Assembly (NCBI RefSeq): GCF_034424315.1
Contig: NZ_CP139972.1
Span: 3,906,001 to 3,970,000 of the forward strand
DNA from: Chitinophaga sancti
Lineage (GTDB): Bacteria > Bacteroidota > Bacteroidia > Chitinophagales > Chitinophagaceae
Reading direction: 5' to 3'
DNA: 64,000 nucleotides
Part shown: positions 43,479 through 52,310 of the stretch, in pieces
How positions within the stretch are numbered: the first letter of the stretch is position 1
Layout: every line of letters starts with the position of its first letter
The notes under the pieces: generated by a model
The model's input: the letters and a program-made list of their open reading frames with translations, nothing else
Told to the model about the DNA's origin: nothing
The model's database searches: none
Position numbers and translations under genes: made by a program

Positions 43479-45385
43479 GGTAATGTATATGAAAATGTAC
43501 TTCCTTTTTCTGCACGGTTCTCTGCTGCGATGGTGCCACCCATTTTATCCATGAAATCTTTGCAGATGATCAGTGCTAAACCTGCACCTCCTTTTGTTCC
43601 TTTCTTTTCCGGACGGTATTCGAACAGGCGATCCAGCATATCTGTTGAGATTCCGCTGCCTTCATCGGCGATGCTGATTGTTACAGTATCTTTATTTATG
43701 CTGGCTGTAATGGCAATCGTTCCTCTATACGGGCTAAACTTGATTGCATTGTGCAACAGGTTGCGATGCACAAACTGCAACATTTCTCTATCTGCCGGTA
43801 CCTGCAGATCGGGAGGCACTTTTACTATGATCTGTACCTGCCTTTCCAGTATTTCTTCTTTCATGGAACCCATCGCTTCTTTAATGAGGCCGGCAGGGGT
43901 GCAGGGCAATGGCTGGTATACAAAACCACTGAGCTGTGTCCTGATCCAGCGAAGAATATTCTCGAATATCTGCAAGGTATTTTCCGCATTGCTCTCCAGT
44001 TTTCTGAACAGCATAGCCGCTTCCTGTACGGAGAAAGCGCCTTGTTGCAGGTAGGCAGTGATTTCAATAATCTGGATCAATGGTGAACGGAAATCGTGTG
44101 CGATGAGTGAGATCAGTTTATTCTTGAAATCATCATGTGTGCGCAGCAGCGCATTTTGTTCACTGATATGTTTGTTCATTTCCCGCAGACTATCTGCATT
44201 TTTGTGTGAACTGCGGTGAGATCGGTTGAGATCCAGCAGCAATAGTACTAACAGGATCAGGAGTACGATCAGGCATACGATAACCAGGTAGCGGCTCCTT
44301 GCTTCCAGGGCTTTTCTATCCAGTTGCTGTTGTTGGAAATCGTGTTGTAATTGTAGTTGCCGCAATTGTTTCCCCTGCAGGTAATAATCCATGTAATCCT
44401 GTTCTCCCTGCGAACGGCTTTGCTCATATAATTCTGTAATATCCGCCATCAGGTCTGCATAATAATTTGCTTCCTTTGCCTGATGCCGTTGTTCATAATA
44501 GTGATAAAATTTCGCGACCACCGGCAATACAATTTCCCTGTAACCGCCTTCCAGACCAAGGTTGATCACCTCTTTCTGATAGATCATGGAATCTGCACTA
44601 TGTGCCTGTACCGCATAATCTACCAGTTGAGCATAACCATATAATGCATGATAAAGGAATCCTTTTTTCATGGCAACTCGCACCAGGTCTTTTACTTTGG
44701 CAATGGCTAATGCTGTATCTCCTTTATCATATATTTCATCGGCCTTGAGCAGACCAGTGTATATAATCATACGGGTATGGCCGCCTTTCATGGCCAGCTG
44801 GTAAGCGTTTGCAAGGTAATTGCTGGCCAGTGCCCGGTGCGCAGTATCATTTCTGTAAATGAAAAAGTAATTGGCCATTACAGCAGACATCACGCTATCA
44901 TTGCGCATGTGCATGGCCATGCCCAGGGCTTGTTTTATATATTGCTCTGCTTCTTTATGCTGGCCCTGGTAATGCTGATAGACGCCCAGTTTAATATTTA
45001 CGAGGGTCATGCCTGTACTATCTTTCAGTTCCTTGTACAGTTTCAGCGCATCGAGGTAAAAACGAAAAGAGAGATAACTGTTATCACGATAGGCATAATA
45101 GCCTCCCAACCCTCTGTATACTTCTGCTTCTCCCCATTTAAAGCCAATGCGTTTGGTCACACCTCTGGCCATGGTCAGGTATTGAAAGCAGGTATCCAGC
45201 TGGCGGTTCTGGTATTTTTGTGTAAGTGCGATGAGTATGCGGGAATAGGTGACACTATCCTGGGTAGTGGCCAATGCATTTTTGAGTTTCTGGATCTGGC
45301 CAAAAGAGAGTTCACAGCGGATAATGAGTCCGACAGCCACTACTAAACTATATAATAGCCTTCTTTTATAGTTTCCGAAGATCAA
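43460..45385 (-). CDS. TPR-containing hybrid-free sensor histidine kinase
   Basis: This 641-residue paralogue of the next gene is intact: a signal peptide (KRRLLYSLVVAVGLIIRC), periplasmic TPR-like repeats at about 35-330, a membrane helix at 366-386, HisKA with H430 (LIAHDFRSPL), N-box N546 (NLLHNAIKF), DEGSG at 574-578 and GGAGLALI at 599-606. It should autophosphorylate in response to an envelope cue. No response regulator is adjacent. The start is TTG at 45385, 22 bases after the upstream small gene. Confidence 0.9.
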   Translation of the reverse strand: MIFGNYKRRLLYSLVVAVGLIIRCELSFGQIQKLKNALATTQDSVTYSRILIALTQKYQNRQLDTCFQYLTMARGVTKRIGFKWGEAEVYRGLGGYYAYRDNSYLSFRFYLDALKLYKELKDSTGMTLVNIKLGVYQHYQGQHKEAEQYIKQALGMAMHMRNDSVMSAVMANYFFIYRNDTAHRALASNYLANAYQLAMKGGHTRMIIYTGLLKADEIYDKGDTALAIAKVKDLVRVAMKKGFLYHALYGYAQLVDYAVQAHSADSMIYQKEVINLGLEGGYREIVLPVVAKFYHYYEQRHQAKEANYYADLMADITELYEQSRSQGEQDYMDYYLQGKQLRQLQLQHDFQQQQLDRKALEARSRYLVIVCLIVLLILLVLLLLDLNRSHRSSHKNADSLREMNKHISEQNALLRTHDDFKNKLISLIAHDFRSPLIQIIEITAYLQQGAFSVQEAAMLFRKLESNAENTLQIFENILRWIRTQLSGFVYQPLPCTPAGLIKEAMGSMKEEILERQVQIIVKVPPDLQVPADREMLQFVHRNLLHNAIKFSPYRGTIAITASINKDTVTISIADEGSGISTDMLDRLFEYRPEKKGTKGGAGLALIICKDFMDKMGGTIAAENRAEKGSTFSYTLPCLKNY

Positions 45386-45406
45386 ATGCCTGCAGCTAAA
45401 TAGCTA

Positions 45407-45616
45407 TCACGATTTTATAAGCGACAAGTCGACACCCATTTCTGTCAAAGCCTTTTCGCCTGTTGGGGTAATGTAAAAATGCTTGTTTTCTGTTCCGTCC
45501 CTTGCTATCCATCCTTTTTCTATAAAAGCGGATGCCAGCAGTTCTCCTAATTTTCCGCCAATGTGCGCATAACAAAACTTTGCTGGTTTTGGCACATCGT
45601 TCGTTTCCTTTTTCAT
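45407..45616 (-). CDS. Small winged-helix-like protein (C-terminal domain of ArsR type)
   Basis: The 69-residue protein contains 'FCYAHIGGKLGELLASAFIEKGWI' and 'FYITPTGEKALTEMG', which match the second half of certain ArsR-family regulators: the 'D-HLGG-LG-AL' helix and the VTPxG-x-G wing strand. The DNA-reading N-terminal half is absent. It could be a stand-alone dimerisation partner or a remnant. It starts 11 bases after the Nudix-type regulator gene and ends 22 bases before the TPR kinase gene, suggesting one operon. Confidence 0.65.
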   Translation of the reverse strand: MKKETNDVPKPAKFCYAHIGGKLGELLASAFIEKGWIARDGTENKHFYITPTGEKALTEMGVDLSLIKS

Positions 45617-45627
45617 ATTATGCTGGT

Positions 45628-46323
45628 TTAGATTTCGAATACCAGTCCCCTCGTTTTTAGCTCTTCGTATTTTTGTTTATCAAACCGGTATAGGTGAGCA
45701 CCTTTCTTGGAGGTGGTTTTATCCTTTTCTTCCAGTTTTTCCAATATATTCATGGAGAGGATCTTCTTCCTGAAGTTGCGTTTATCCAGCTCGTGCTGAA
45801 AGATCTCTTCGTAGAGGCTACGCAGCTGTGACAATGTAAATTTCTCTGGCAGCAGTTCGAAACCGATGGGATGGAAGTGCGCATTATCGCGCAGTTTCTT
45901 CAGGGCGTCGGCTATCATTTGCCTGTGATCAAAGATCAGGTTAGGGATCTGATGCAGTTCCAGCCAGTGTGCACTATAGGCCTGCGAAGGAACGTGCTCC
46001 TGTTCGGTAATACGGATCAGCGCATAGTAGGCCATGGAGATCACCCTGGCGCCACTGTCTCTTCCTACATCTCCATAACAGCCCAGTTGATCCATGTAGA
46101 TGTTTTCCAGTCCGGTGGTTTGTTTCAATACGCGGGCAGCAGCATCGTCTACACTTTCATTGTGTTGTAGAAAGCCTCCCATCAATGACCAGTCGCCCTG
46201 CATAGGATCGACTTTTCGCTGCATGATCAGTAATTTCAGCCTTCCACTTTCAAATCCAAAAATTATACAGTCTACTGCTACCAGGTGCTGAGGTACATTT
46301 GCATAAAATGATTGTGCACTCAT
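45628..46323 (-). CDS. NrtR/AraR-type transcription factor with Nudix domain
   Basis: The 231-residue protein has a Nudix fold (about 10-140) joined to a winged helix (about 150-231) with 'FTLSQLRSLYEEIFQ', 'KRNFRKKIL' and 'GAHLYRFDKQKYEEL', as in NrtR and the Bacteroides AraR regulators. The Nudix box (49-72) keeps GG and the Glu (HNES) but has RVLKQTTGL in place of RExxEExG, so hydrolysis is probably lost and the domain senses a ligand, such as ADP-ribose or a sugar. A CAtcTTTG box near 46411-46418 may be its promoter. Confidence 0.88.
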   Translation of the reverse strand: MSAQSFYANVPQHLVAVDCIIFGFESGRLKLLIMQRKVDPMQGDWSLMGGFLQHNESVDDAAARVLKQTTGLENIYMDQLGCYGDVGRDSGARVISMAYYALIRITEQEHVPSQAYSAHWLELHQIPNLIFDHRQMIADALKKLRDNAHFHPIGFELLPEKFTLSQLRSLYEEIFQHELDKRNFRKKILSMNILEKLEEKDKTTSKKGAHLYRFDKQKYEELKTRGLVFEI

Positions 46324-46575
46324 TGAAAATTAGTTGTCTGCGTGGTTGACGGCCCTCCTGTGTTGCAGCTGACAAGGCCGGGAAACCCGTTGTTTTTCAT
46401 CTATTAGCTGCAAAGATGCTACATTTTCCTGCTACTTCCGGTATGGGATAATAACTTTTACCGAAAAGACAGCCACGTGGTAGTGCTGCCATTCCTTTAC
46501 TGGTATAGTTATCTTCCTGGTTTTGATTCAATTTTCATTGTATCCCAACGAATGGTGTTAAATTTTGAAAGTGAA

Positions 46576-47100
46576 TCATTGGCCTTTTTTAGCGTATTCG
46601 CTAAAATCCATTCCCGGAATCTTTGTCACACCGACCTGTCTTAAAAGTGTGACCAACTGGCCGCGGTGATAAGTAGCATGGTTAAAGACGTGCATCAGTA
46701 TTTCTATAACGGTTAATTTACCATATTGTTTCTGGCTGTTGTAATAAGCTACCGTATGGGGCAGTTTTACGGGGTTGATCTGCTGCACCATTTCCAGCAA
46801 TTGCCGGGATACAGTGATCCAGTCATCACAAGCCTGCGCGAATGTACCCTGGAATTGCGGTGCGGGTTTCTTTGTCTTTTCCACCAGTTCTATCCGCTGT
46901 TTCCACACACTTTCCGCATCCCACATGTGATACACCGTTTGGCGTATGCTGGGAAAACTACTCACAAGTTCCTGATCCAGCTGCGTTGCTGTCAGCTTTT
47001 TCAGTACTGCTACCAGACGCTGATTAGCCCAATAGTGATAACCAGCCAGATTGAGTACGACTTCCTTCAATATTATTGAGTTTTTGTTACCTTTCAACAA
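46576..47100 (-). CDS. DinB-family protein
   Basis: The protein has the four-helix DinB fold with the three likely metal-binding His residues: YHMWD, and the HVFNHATYHRGQ helix. DinB-like enzymes include thiol-dependent transferases; the exact activity is unknown. The start is uncertain: TTG at 47100, or TTG at 47070 (MKEVVLNLAGYHYWAN), which better matches family N-termini. It is divergent from the GNAT gene, with the two promoters overlapping. Confidence 0.85.
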   Translation of the reverse strand: MLKGNKNSIILKEVVLNLAGYHYWANQRLVAVLKKLTATQLDQELVSSFPSIRQTVYHMWDAESVWKQRIELVEKTKKPAPQFQGTFAQACDDWITVSRQLLEMVQQINPVKLPHTVAYYNSQKQYGKLTVIEILMHVFNHATYHRGQLVTLLRQVGVTKIPGMDFSEYAKKGQ

Positions 47101-47134
47101 AATACCGAAATTTTATACAACAGGAAAAATATAT

Positions 47135-47587
47135 ATGACACCAATTACCATCAGGAATGTACGAAGAGAAGATTGCCCACGCTTACTGGAACTGATCAGG
47201 GAACTGGCGGTATACGAAAAAGCACCCGATGAAGTGACGGTAACACCAGAGCAGTTTGAGGATGCCGGATTTGGCGAGAGCCCTGTCTGGAAAGCTTTTG
47301 CTGCGGTAGACGGCGATCAGATCATCGGTTTCGCGCTCTACTATATTCGGTATTCTACCTGGAAAGGCTGCCGCATGTACCTGGAAGACCTGCTGGTAAC
47401 TGAAAGCTACCGGGGCCAGGGCATTGGTAAACTGCTGTTTGACAAACTGCTGGAAGAAGCCAGGGAAAAGAATTACAAGGGAATGGTATGGCAGGTGCTG
47501 GAATGGAATGAACCGGCTATTAATTTTTATAAAAAATATGGTGCCAGCTTCGACCCTGAGTGGTGGAATGCCAGTATCAGTTTCTGA
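47135..47587 (+). CDS. GNAT N-acetyltransferase
   Basis: The 150-residue protein is a single-domain GNAT enzyme, with MTPITIRNVRREDCPRLLELIRELA at the N-terminus, the strand YLEDLLVTESYRGQGIGKLL (acetyl-CoA pyrophosphate loop RGQGIG) and NEPAINFYKKYGA. It is close to the diamine acetyltransferase-like group (AVYEKAPDEV segment), so a polyamine or amino-acid substrate is possible. The ATG at 47135 is chosen over a longer open frame because the family begins with a TIR strand. Confidence 0.9.
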   Translation: MTPITIRNVRREDCPRLLELIRELAVYEKAPDEVTVTPEQFEDAGFGESPVWKAFAAVDGDQIIGFALYYIRYSTWKGCRMYLEDLLVTESYRGQGIGKLLFDKLLEEAREKNYKGMVWQVLEWNEPAINFYKKYGASFDPEWWNASISF

Positions 47588-47619
47588 GGAACGGATGATG
47601 CTTTAATAATCCATTGATT

Positions 47620-48462
47620 ATGCTTTATAGATTCCACCACCTGAGCGATGTTGCCACCGGGCAGCTTTGCCAGGTTTTTAATGATGCTTTTAGTGATTAT
47701 GTCATTCCTATGCAACTGACAGTTTCGTTGTTACAGCAGAAGATGGCGGGGGAAAATATACAGCTGGATTGTTCGGCTGGTGCTTTTCAGGGTGATCATT
47801 TATGTGGGTTCATATTGCATGGCAGGGATGAAAGCAGGCCGGAAGTGTTGTACAATGGAGGTACGGGAGTGGTGCCTACGGCACGTGGGCGGCATCTGGT
47901 GCAGGAGTTATATGCGCATTTTGTGCCGAAATACCGGCAGCGGGGTGTGCGGGAGATATTGCTGGAGGTGATTGCCTGTAATCAGAAAGCGATCAGGGCA
48001 TATGAGAATTCAGGATTTGTGCAGCAAAGGAAATTTCTTTGTTTTAAAGGGGAGATATATTTGAGCAGGCGAAATAATCCTGTTCTCATTCAAAAGAGTG
48101 CTTTACCGGAGGAAAGTTTGATTGCTCATTTTGCAGATCAGGTACCTAGCTGGTCAAATAGTATAGCCAGTGTGCGAAGGGAGAAACAGTATACCACGAC
48201 ATGGGTGGCAGTGTATGAGGGTGAGATAGTTGGATATATCAGTATATTCCTGGCCAGCAGGCGGATCCGGCAGATAGGTGTAAGGAAAGATATGAGGCGG
48301 AGGGGGATTGGAACGGCGTTAATGCAGCAGGCAGCGGAAGTGTTGGGGAATCCGTTTACGCTGATTAATGTGGATGCGGAGAATGAGGGAATGATTGCGT
48401 TTTTGGAAAAGATGGGGATGACAGAGATTTTGACCCAGTATGAAATGAAATTATCTATATAG
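47620..48462 (+). CDS. Double-domain GNAT acetyltransferase
   Basis: The protein has two GNAT-like halves: about 1-150 (FNDAFSDYVIPMQLT ... VVPTARGRHLVQELY ... NQKAIRAYENSGF) and about 155-281 (AVYEGEIVGYISIF ... VRKDMRRRGIGTALM ... ENEGMIAFLEKMGM). The second half has a canonical RRRGIG loop; the first has ARGRHL. The target is unknown. It starts 32 bases after the first GNAT gene, so the two may be co-transcribed. The stop overlaps a terminator hairpin. Confidence 0.88.
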   Translation: MLYRFHHLSDVATGQLCQVFNDAFSDYVIPMQLTVSLLQQKMAGENIQLDCSAGAFQGDHLCGFILHGRDESRPEVLYNGGTGVVPTARGRHLVQELYAHFVPKYRQRGVREILLEVIACNQKAIRAYENSGFVQQRKFLCFKGEIYLSRRNNPVLIQKSALPEESLIAHFADQVPSWSNSIASVRREKQYTTTWVAVYEGEIVGYISIFLASRRIRQIGVRKDMRRRGIGTALMQQAAEVLGNPFTLINVDAENEGMIAFLEKMGMTEILTQYEMKLSI

Positions 48463-48490
48463 CTCGCGCCTAAGGCGCGAGCTATTTTTA
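48460..48490 (+). terminator. Terminator of the GNAT pair
   Basis: The perfect 11-bp stem tagctcgcgcc / ggcgcgagcta has a 3-base loop, begins at the stop codon and is followed by TTTTTATT. It separates the GNAT genes from convergent fabD. Confidence 0.92.
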
Positions 48491-48494
48491 TTAT

Positions 48495-49388
48495 TTAGTT
48501 GATTCCATTCACAACGGACTCTTTATTGATCTTCAGGATCAGGCCCTGCAGCACTTTACCAGGACCAGCCTCAGTAAAATTAGTAGCACCATCAGCGACC
48601 ATGGCCTGCACAGATTGTGTCCATCTTACAGCGCCAGTCAACTGGTCGATCAGGTTCTGTTTGATCTCAGCAGGATTACTAACCGCCTTTGCTACCACGT
48701 TCTGGTATACAGGGCAATTAGGTGTACTGAAAGTTGTTTTTTCGATTGCCGCTTTCAGTTCTTCCCTTGCAGGCGCCATCAGCGGGCTGTGGAAAGCACC
48801 ACCTACAGGCAATGCCAGTGCGCGTTTTGCACCTGCTGCTTTCATTCTTTCACAAGCCACTTCAATGCCTTTCAGGGAGCCGGAGATTACCAGCTGGCCA
48901 GGGCAGTTATAGTTAGCCGCTACCACTACCTCACCGGTTTCTGCGCTCACTGCTTTACAGATCTCTTCTACTTTCGCATCTTCCAGGCCCAGAACTGCGG
49001 CCATGGTAGAAGGATTTTGTTCACATGCTTTCTGCATGGCAGTAGCCCTGATGTACACCAGCTTCAGTGCATCTTCAAATGTCAGTGCACCATTTGCAAC
49101 CAGAGAAGAGAATTCACCCAGTGAGTGGCCGGCTACCATGTCAGGTTTTGCACCTTCGGCTCCGCAGAGGAAGGCGATTATGCTATGCAGGAATACTGCC
49201 GGTTGAGTAACACGGGTTTGTTTCAGGTCTTCGTCAGAGCCTGTGAACATTACATCTGATATACGAAAGCCGAGGATGTCGTTAGCTTTCTCAAATAAGT
49301 CTTTTGCAGCTGGATTGGTGTCATACAGGTTTTTACCCATACCCGGGAACTGAGCGCCCTGACCGGGAAATACGTAAGCGTGTTTCAT
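48495..49388 (-). CDS. fabD: Malonyl-CoA:ACP transacylase
   Basis: FabD transfers malonyl groups from CoA to acyl carrier protein for fatty-acid synthesis. The 297-residue protein has the AYVFPGQGAQFPGMG motif at the N-terminus, the nucleophile elbow GHSLGEFSS with S89, an R in ATAMQKAC-type helix, and the catalytic His in GGAFHSPLM. All motifs and the length are typical. No fab neighbours are present. Confidence 0.96.
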   Translation of the reverse strand: MKHAYVFPGQGAQFPGMGKNLYDTNPAAKDLFEKANDILGFRISDVMFTGSDEDLKQTRVTQPAVFLHSIIAFLCGAEGAKPDMVAGHSLGEFSSLVANGALTFEDALKLVYIRATAMQKACEQNPSTMAAVLGLEDAKVEEICKAVSAETGEVVVAANYNCPGQLVISGSLKGIEVACERMKAAGAKRALALPVGGAFHSPLMAPAREELKAAIEKTTFSTPNCPVYQNVVAKAVSNPAEIKQNLIDQLTGAVRWTQSVQAMVADGATNFTEAGPGKVLQGLILKINKESVVNGIN

Positions 49389-49525
49389 TTACATTGATTT
49401 ACGGTTACCAATCAGACATATGTATTAACATTAAATACATATCCCAGTGATTAGGATTGCAAATATTCATAGTCTTTATGATATATCAAAATTTGGCCGT
49501 AACTCATTTTGTGGGCTGTTCTATC

Positions 49526-49577
49526 AAAAAGGCCGCCGTTTATTGCAAATGCCCTCAGCATCTGCAATAAACGGCGG
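49526..49577 (-). terminator. Terminator of folE
   Basis: A perfect 15-bp stem (ccgccgtttattgca at 49533-49547 against tgcaataaacggcgg at 49563-49577) is followed on the minus strand by CCTTTTTG. It lies about 30 bases past the folE stop codon. Confidence 0.9.
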
Positions 49578-49585
49578 TGAATAAT

Positions 49586-49596
49586 GGCCTGCGGCC
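49586..49596. repeat. GGCCTGCGGCC palindrome past the folE stop
   Basis: The 11-mer lies 12 bases past the folE stop codon, between it and the terminator stem, and is followed by TGCTTTTT. Confidence 0.55.
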
Positions 49597-49607
49597 TGCT
49601 TTTTACA

Positions 49608-50201
49608 TTAAATACTTTGTCCGAGCAATCGCATGAACTCGCTTCTGGTTCTGCCATCTTCAAACTGCCCGGAAAAGGCGGAAGTGGTGGTGACCGAGTT
49701 CTGCTTCTGCACGCCTCTCATCATCATACACAGGTGTTGTGCTTCTATCACCACTGCTACACCCAGGGGCTGCAGGGTATCCTGAATCGCATCCAGGATC
49801 TGGTGTGTCATACGTTCCTGTACCTGTAATCTCCTGGCATATACATCCACGACCCTTGCCAGTTTGCTAAGGCCGGTGATATAGCCGTTCGGGATATAGG
49901 CGATGTGAGCTTTGCCAAAGAAAGGCAACATATGGTGTTCGCACAGGGAATACAGCTCGATATCTTTCACAATCACCATCTCACTATATGATTCTGTGAA
50001 TTTGGCACTGTTCAATATTTCCCTTGCATCCTGCTGATAACCTGTGGTCAGGTACTGCATTGCTTTTGCTACCCTTTCAGGTGTTTTTTGCAAGCCTTCT
50101 CTTTCCACATCTTCTCCCAAAAGGGTGATACTATTTTTGTAATGCCCGATAAGATCGGCGGTTACCTTCTCATCGTAAGATTCTACTTTCTTGTAAGCCA
50201 T
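49608..50201 (-). CDS. folE: GTP cyclohydrolase I
   Basis: FolE converts GTP to 7,8-dihydroneopterin triphosphate, the entry to folate and queuosine synthesis. The 197-residue protein has the zinc site ([14 protein letters not shown] and QHLCMMMRG), the [17 protein letters not shown] helix and the [22 protein letters not shown] segment. It lies 34 bases from queD in the same direction, so both pterin steps can be co-expressed. Confidence 0.96.
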   Translation of the reverse strand: MAYKKVESYDEKVTADLIGHYKNSITLLGEDVEREGLQKTPERVAKAMQYLTTGYQQDAREILNSAKFTESYSEMVIVKDIELYSLCEHHMLPFFGKAHIAYIPNGYITGLSKLARVVDVYARRLQVQERMTHQILDAIQDTLQPLGVAVVIEAQHLCMMMRGVQKQNSVTTTSAFSGQFEDGRTRSEFMRLLGQSI

Positions 50202-50235
50202 TGCTTATTTAATCTTAAGATCAACTAATTAATTA

Positions 50236-50646
50236 CTACCCTCCGTAATATTCCACATAGATACGGGGTGTTTCGTACAACTTGACGCAGTGGAGCTGTA
50301 CACCTTCCGGCAAATGACGGGCCAGCTGCTCCCAGATTCCGATGGCCAGGTTCTCTGCAGAGGTGAACTTGCCAGCCATGAATGCTACGTCGATATTGAG
50401 GTTGCGGTGGTCTACCTCTTCCACCACGTATTCTTCTATTAAATCACCCAGTGTTTTGGCATTAAAAACAAACCCGGTTTCAGGATCAGGTTCGCCTTTA
50501 ACGGTAACGTGCAATTCATAATTATGACCATGCCAATTTTCATTAGCACACTTTCCAAACACTTCTTTATTTTTTTCCTTACTCCAGGCGGGATTAGACA
50601 ATTTGTGCGCCGCATTGAAGTTTTCCACACGCGTTAAATAGATCAT
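50236..50646 (-). CDS. queD: 6-carboxytetrahydropterin synthase
   Basis: QueD turns dihydroneopterin triphosphate, the FolE product, into 6-carboxytetrahydropterin, the substrate of QueE. The 136-residue PTPS-fold protein has the zinc His pattern (FNAAHK, then NWHGHNYEL) and the acid pair in VVEEVDHRNLN. The ATG at 50646 (MIYLTRVENFNAAHK) is preferred to an upstream start because the promoter box TActTTTG ends 21 bases before it. Confidence 0.93.
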   Translation of the reverse strand: MIYLTRVENFNAAHKLSNPAWSKEKNKEVFGKCANENWHGHNYELHVTVKGEPDPETGFVFNAKTLGDLIEEYVVEEVDHRNLNIDVAFMAGKFTSAENLAIGIWEQLARHLPEGVQLHCVKLYETPRIYVEYYGG

Positions 50647-50667
50647 GTGATTAGCTGCAATTTTCCG

Positions 50668-50697
50668 CAAAAGTACAACAATTGCAGGACAAGCCAA
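50668..50697 (-). promoter_or_regulatory. Promoter of queD-folE (TTG-N19-TActTTTG)
   Basis: On the minus strand, TTG (50695-50697) is followed by exactly 19 bases and TActTTTG (50668-50675). This is a strong match to the Bacteroidota consensus and leaves a leader of roughly 18 bases, too short for a riboswitch. Confidence 0.8.
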
Positions 50698-50804
50698 TCA
50701 AACCGATACCTACGGCATCAGTTGATTAAAGGCAAGATGAATGGGCTGCTGCCGGCTAAAAAAACCCAAATGAGGCAATGCCTTTTTATTCCGATATTTG
50801 CAAC

Positions 50805-51470
50805 ATGGAAATTCTGGTCATTGCTGCCACACCTTTCGAGATAAAGCCTTTCTGCGACTACCTGTCAGGTTTCAATCATCCTGACATCCGGATCACCACC
50901 TTCGTTCATGGCATCGGCATGATGCACACTGCTTATCATGTAGGCCGTCACCTTGCCGCTCAGCGCCCTGATCTTGTGATCCAGGCAGGGATCGCCGGCT
51001 GTTTTGACCATTCCTGGGAAATGGGCAAAACCGTTATCATTGACAAAGAGCAACTGGGTGACCTCGGTGTGGAAGACGACCAGGCTTTTAAAGACCTGTT
51101 TGAAACCAATCTCTGGCAACCTGATCAACCGCCGTTTACTAACAAACAATTGATCAATCTGTTCGAAGGTGTACCACAGTTACCTGCTCTCGAACAGGTA
51201 AGCGGAGTGACCATCAACACGGTAAGCGGTAGCGAACGGACCCGCCAAAAACTTGTAGATAAATACAATCCCGCCGTGGAAAGTATGGAAGGTGCTGCCT
51301 TTCATTATGCCTGCCTGCTGGATAAAATTCCTTTTTTCCAGTTGCGCAGCATCTCCAACTACGTGGAAGTACGCGATAAGTCCAAATGGAATATTCCTTT
51401 GGCAATTCAGCAACTGAACGAAAATTTGATCACATATATTGAACATCTGAGACAGGGATCTGCCTCCTAA
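50805..51470 (+). CDS. mqnB: Futalosine hydrolase
   Basis: MqnB splits futalosine into hypoxanthine and dehypoxanthine-futalosine in the alternative menaquinone pathway. The protein is a nucleoside phosphorylase-fold enzyme (ILVIAATPFEIKPF; DLVIQAGIAGCFD; VESMEGAAFHYACL; RSISNYVEVRD). The ATG at 50805 is preferred to one nine codons upstream because a GAtaTTTG box ends four bases before it and the family begins M-x-ILxxAAT. It is followed at once by mqnD. Confidence 0.92.
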   Translation: MEILVIAATPFEIKPFCDYLSGFNHPDIRITTFVHGIGMMHTAYHVGRHLAAQRPDLVIQAGIAGCFDHSWEMGKTVIIDKEQLGDLGVEDDQAFKDLFETNLWQPDQPPFTNKQLINLFEGVPQLPALEQVSGVTINTVSGSERTRQKLVDKYNPAVESMEGAAFHYACLLDKIPFFQLRSISNYVEVRDKSKWNIPLAIQQLNENLITYIEHLRQGSAS

Positions 51471-51481
51471 AGCAAAGCAAT

Positions 51482-52267
51482 ATGGAATTAACACTCGGAT
51501 TTTCGCCATGCCCCAATGATACTTTTATCTTTGATGCCATGGTGAACAACAAGATCGACACGAAAGGATTAAGGTTCAAGACCCAGCTGGAAGATGTGGA
51601 AACACTGAACAAATGGGCGCTGGAAGGTAAACTTGACATCACCAAGCTAAGTTATGGTGTACTTCCAAAAGTATTACATCAATATGAGTTGCTCAACAGT
51701 GGCTCTGCGCTGGGCAGAGGCTGTGGTCCGCTCCTGATCGCAAAAAGACCGATCGATAGAGAAAATATTAAAGATTGTAAGATCGCGATTCCAGGTATTA
51801 ATACTACCGCGAACCTGCTGTTCTCTACAGCGTTTCCTGAAGCAAAGAATAAGGAGATCCTGATCTTCTCTGATATTGAAAATGCAGTTTTAGATGGCCG
51901 TGTGGATGCGGGTGTGATCATTCATGAAAACAGGTTCACCTATCAGCAAAGAGGCCTGGTAAAGATCATTGACCTCGGTGAATATTGGGAAAGCACTACC
52001 GGCAGCCCGATTCCATTAGGTGGTATTGTAGTTAGAAAATCCCTGCCTGCTGAACTGAAGCAACTGGTAGATCAACTGATTCATGATAGCCTGCAGGAAT
52101 CATTCAAACACTATCCTTCCCTCTCTCCTTTCGTGACATCTCACGCACAGGAAATGGAAGAAAGTGTGATGCGCCAGCACATTGAATTGTATGTAAATGA
52201 CTTCTCCCTGGATCTGGGAGAAGCCGGCAGAGCTGCTATTGACAGATTGATGGCAGCCGCTTTATAA
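51482..52267 (+). CDS. mqnD: 1,4-dihydroxy-6-naphthoate synthase
   Basis: MqnD converts cyclic dehypoxanthine-futalosine to 1,4-dihydroxy-6-naphthoate in the futalosine route to menaquinone. The 261-residue periplasmic-binding-protein-like fold has the signature FSPCPNDTFIFDAM, the ALGRGCGPLLI motif and GVIIHENRFTY. It starts 12 bases after mqnB, so the two form an operon. mqnA and mqnC are not in this window. Confidence 0.94.
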   Translation: MELTLGFSPCPNDTFIFDAMVNNKIDTKGLRFKTQLEDVETLNKWALEGKLDITKLSYGVLPKVLHQYELLNSGSALGRGCGPLLIAKRPIDRENIKDCKIAIPGINTTANLLFSTAFPEAKNKEILIFSDIENAVLDGRVDAGVIIHENRFTYQQRGLVKIIDLGEYWESTTGSPIPLGGIVVRKSLPAELKQLVDQLIHDSLQESFKHYPSLSPFVTSHAQEMEESVMRQHIELYVNDFSLDLGEAGRAAIDRLMAAAL

Positions 52268-52276
52268 TATTTGAGA

Positions 52277-52310
52277 AGCAGTCGCGTTAAGTTTTCGCGA
52301 CTGCTTTTTT
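52277..52310 (+). terminator. Terminator of mqnB-mqnD
   Basis: The perfect stem agcagtcgcg / cgcgactgct is followed by six T. It overlaps the last codons of the convergent photolyase gene (stop at 52287-52289). Confidence 0.88.

Noticed and set aside
49451..49663. 70-codon minus-strand frame at the end of folE
   Set aside because: It overlaps folE in another frame and runs through the folE terminator stem.
50647..50700. Riboswitch before queD-folE
   Set aside because: The predicted leader is under 25 bases; no preQ1-I or -II shape is visible.
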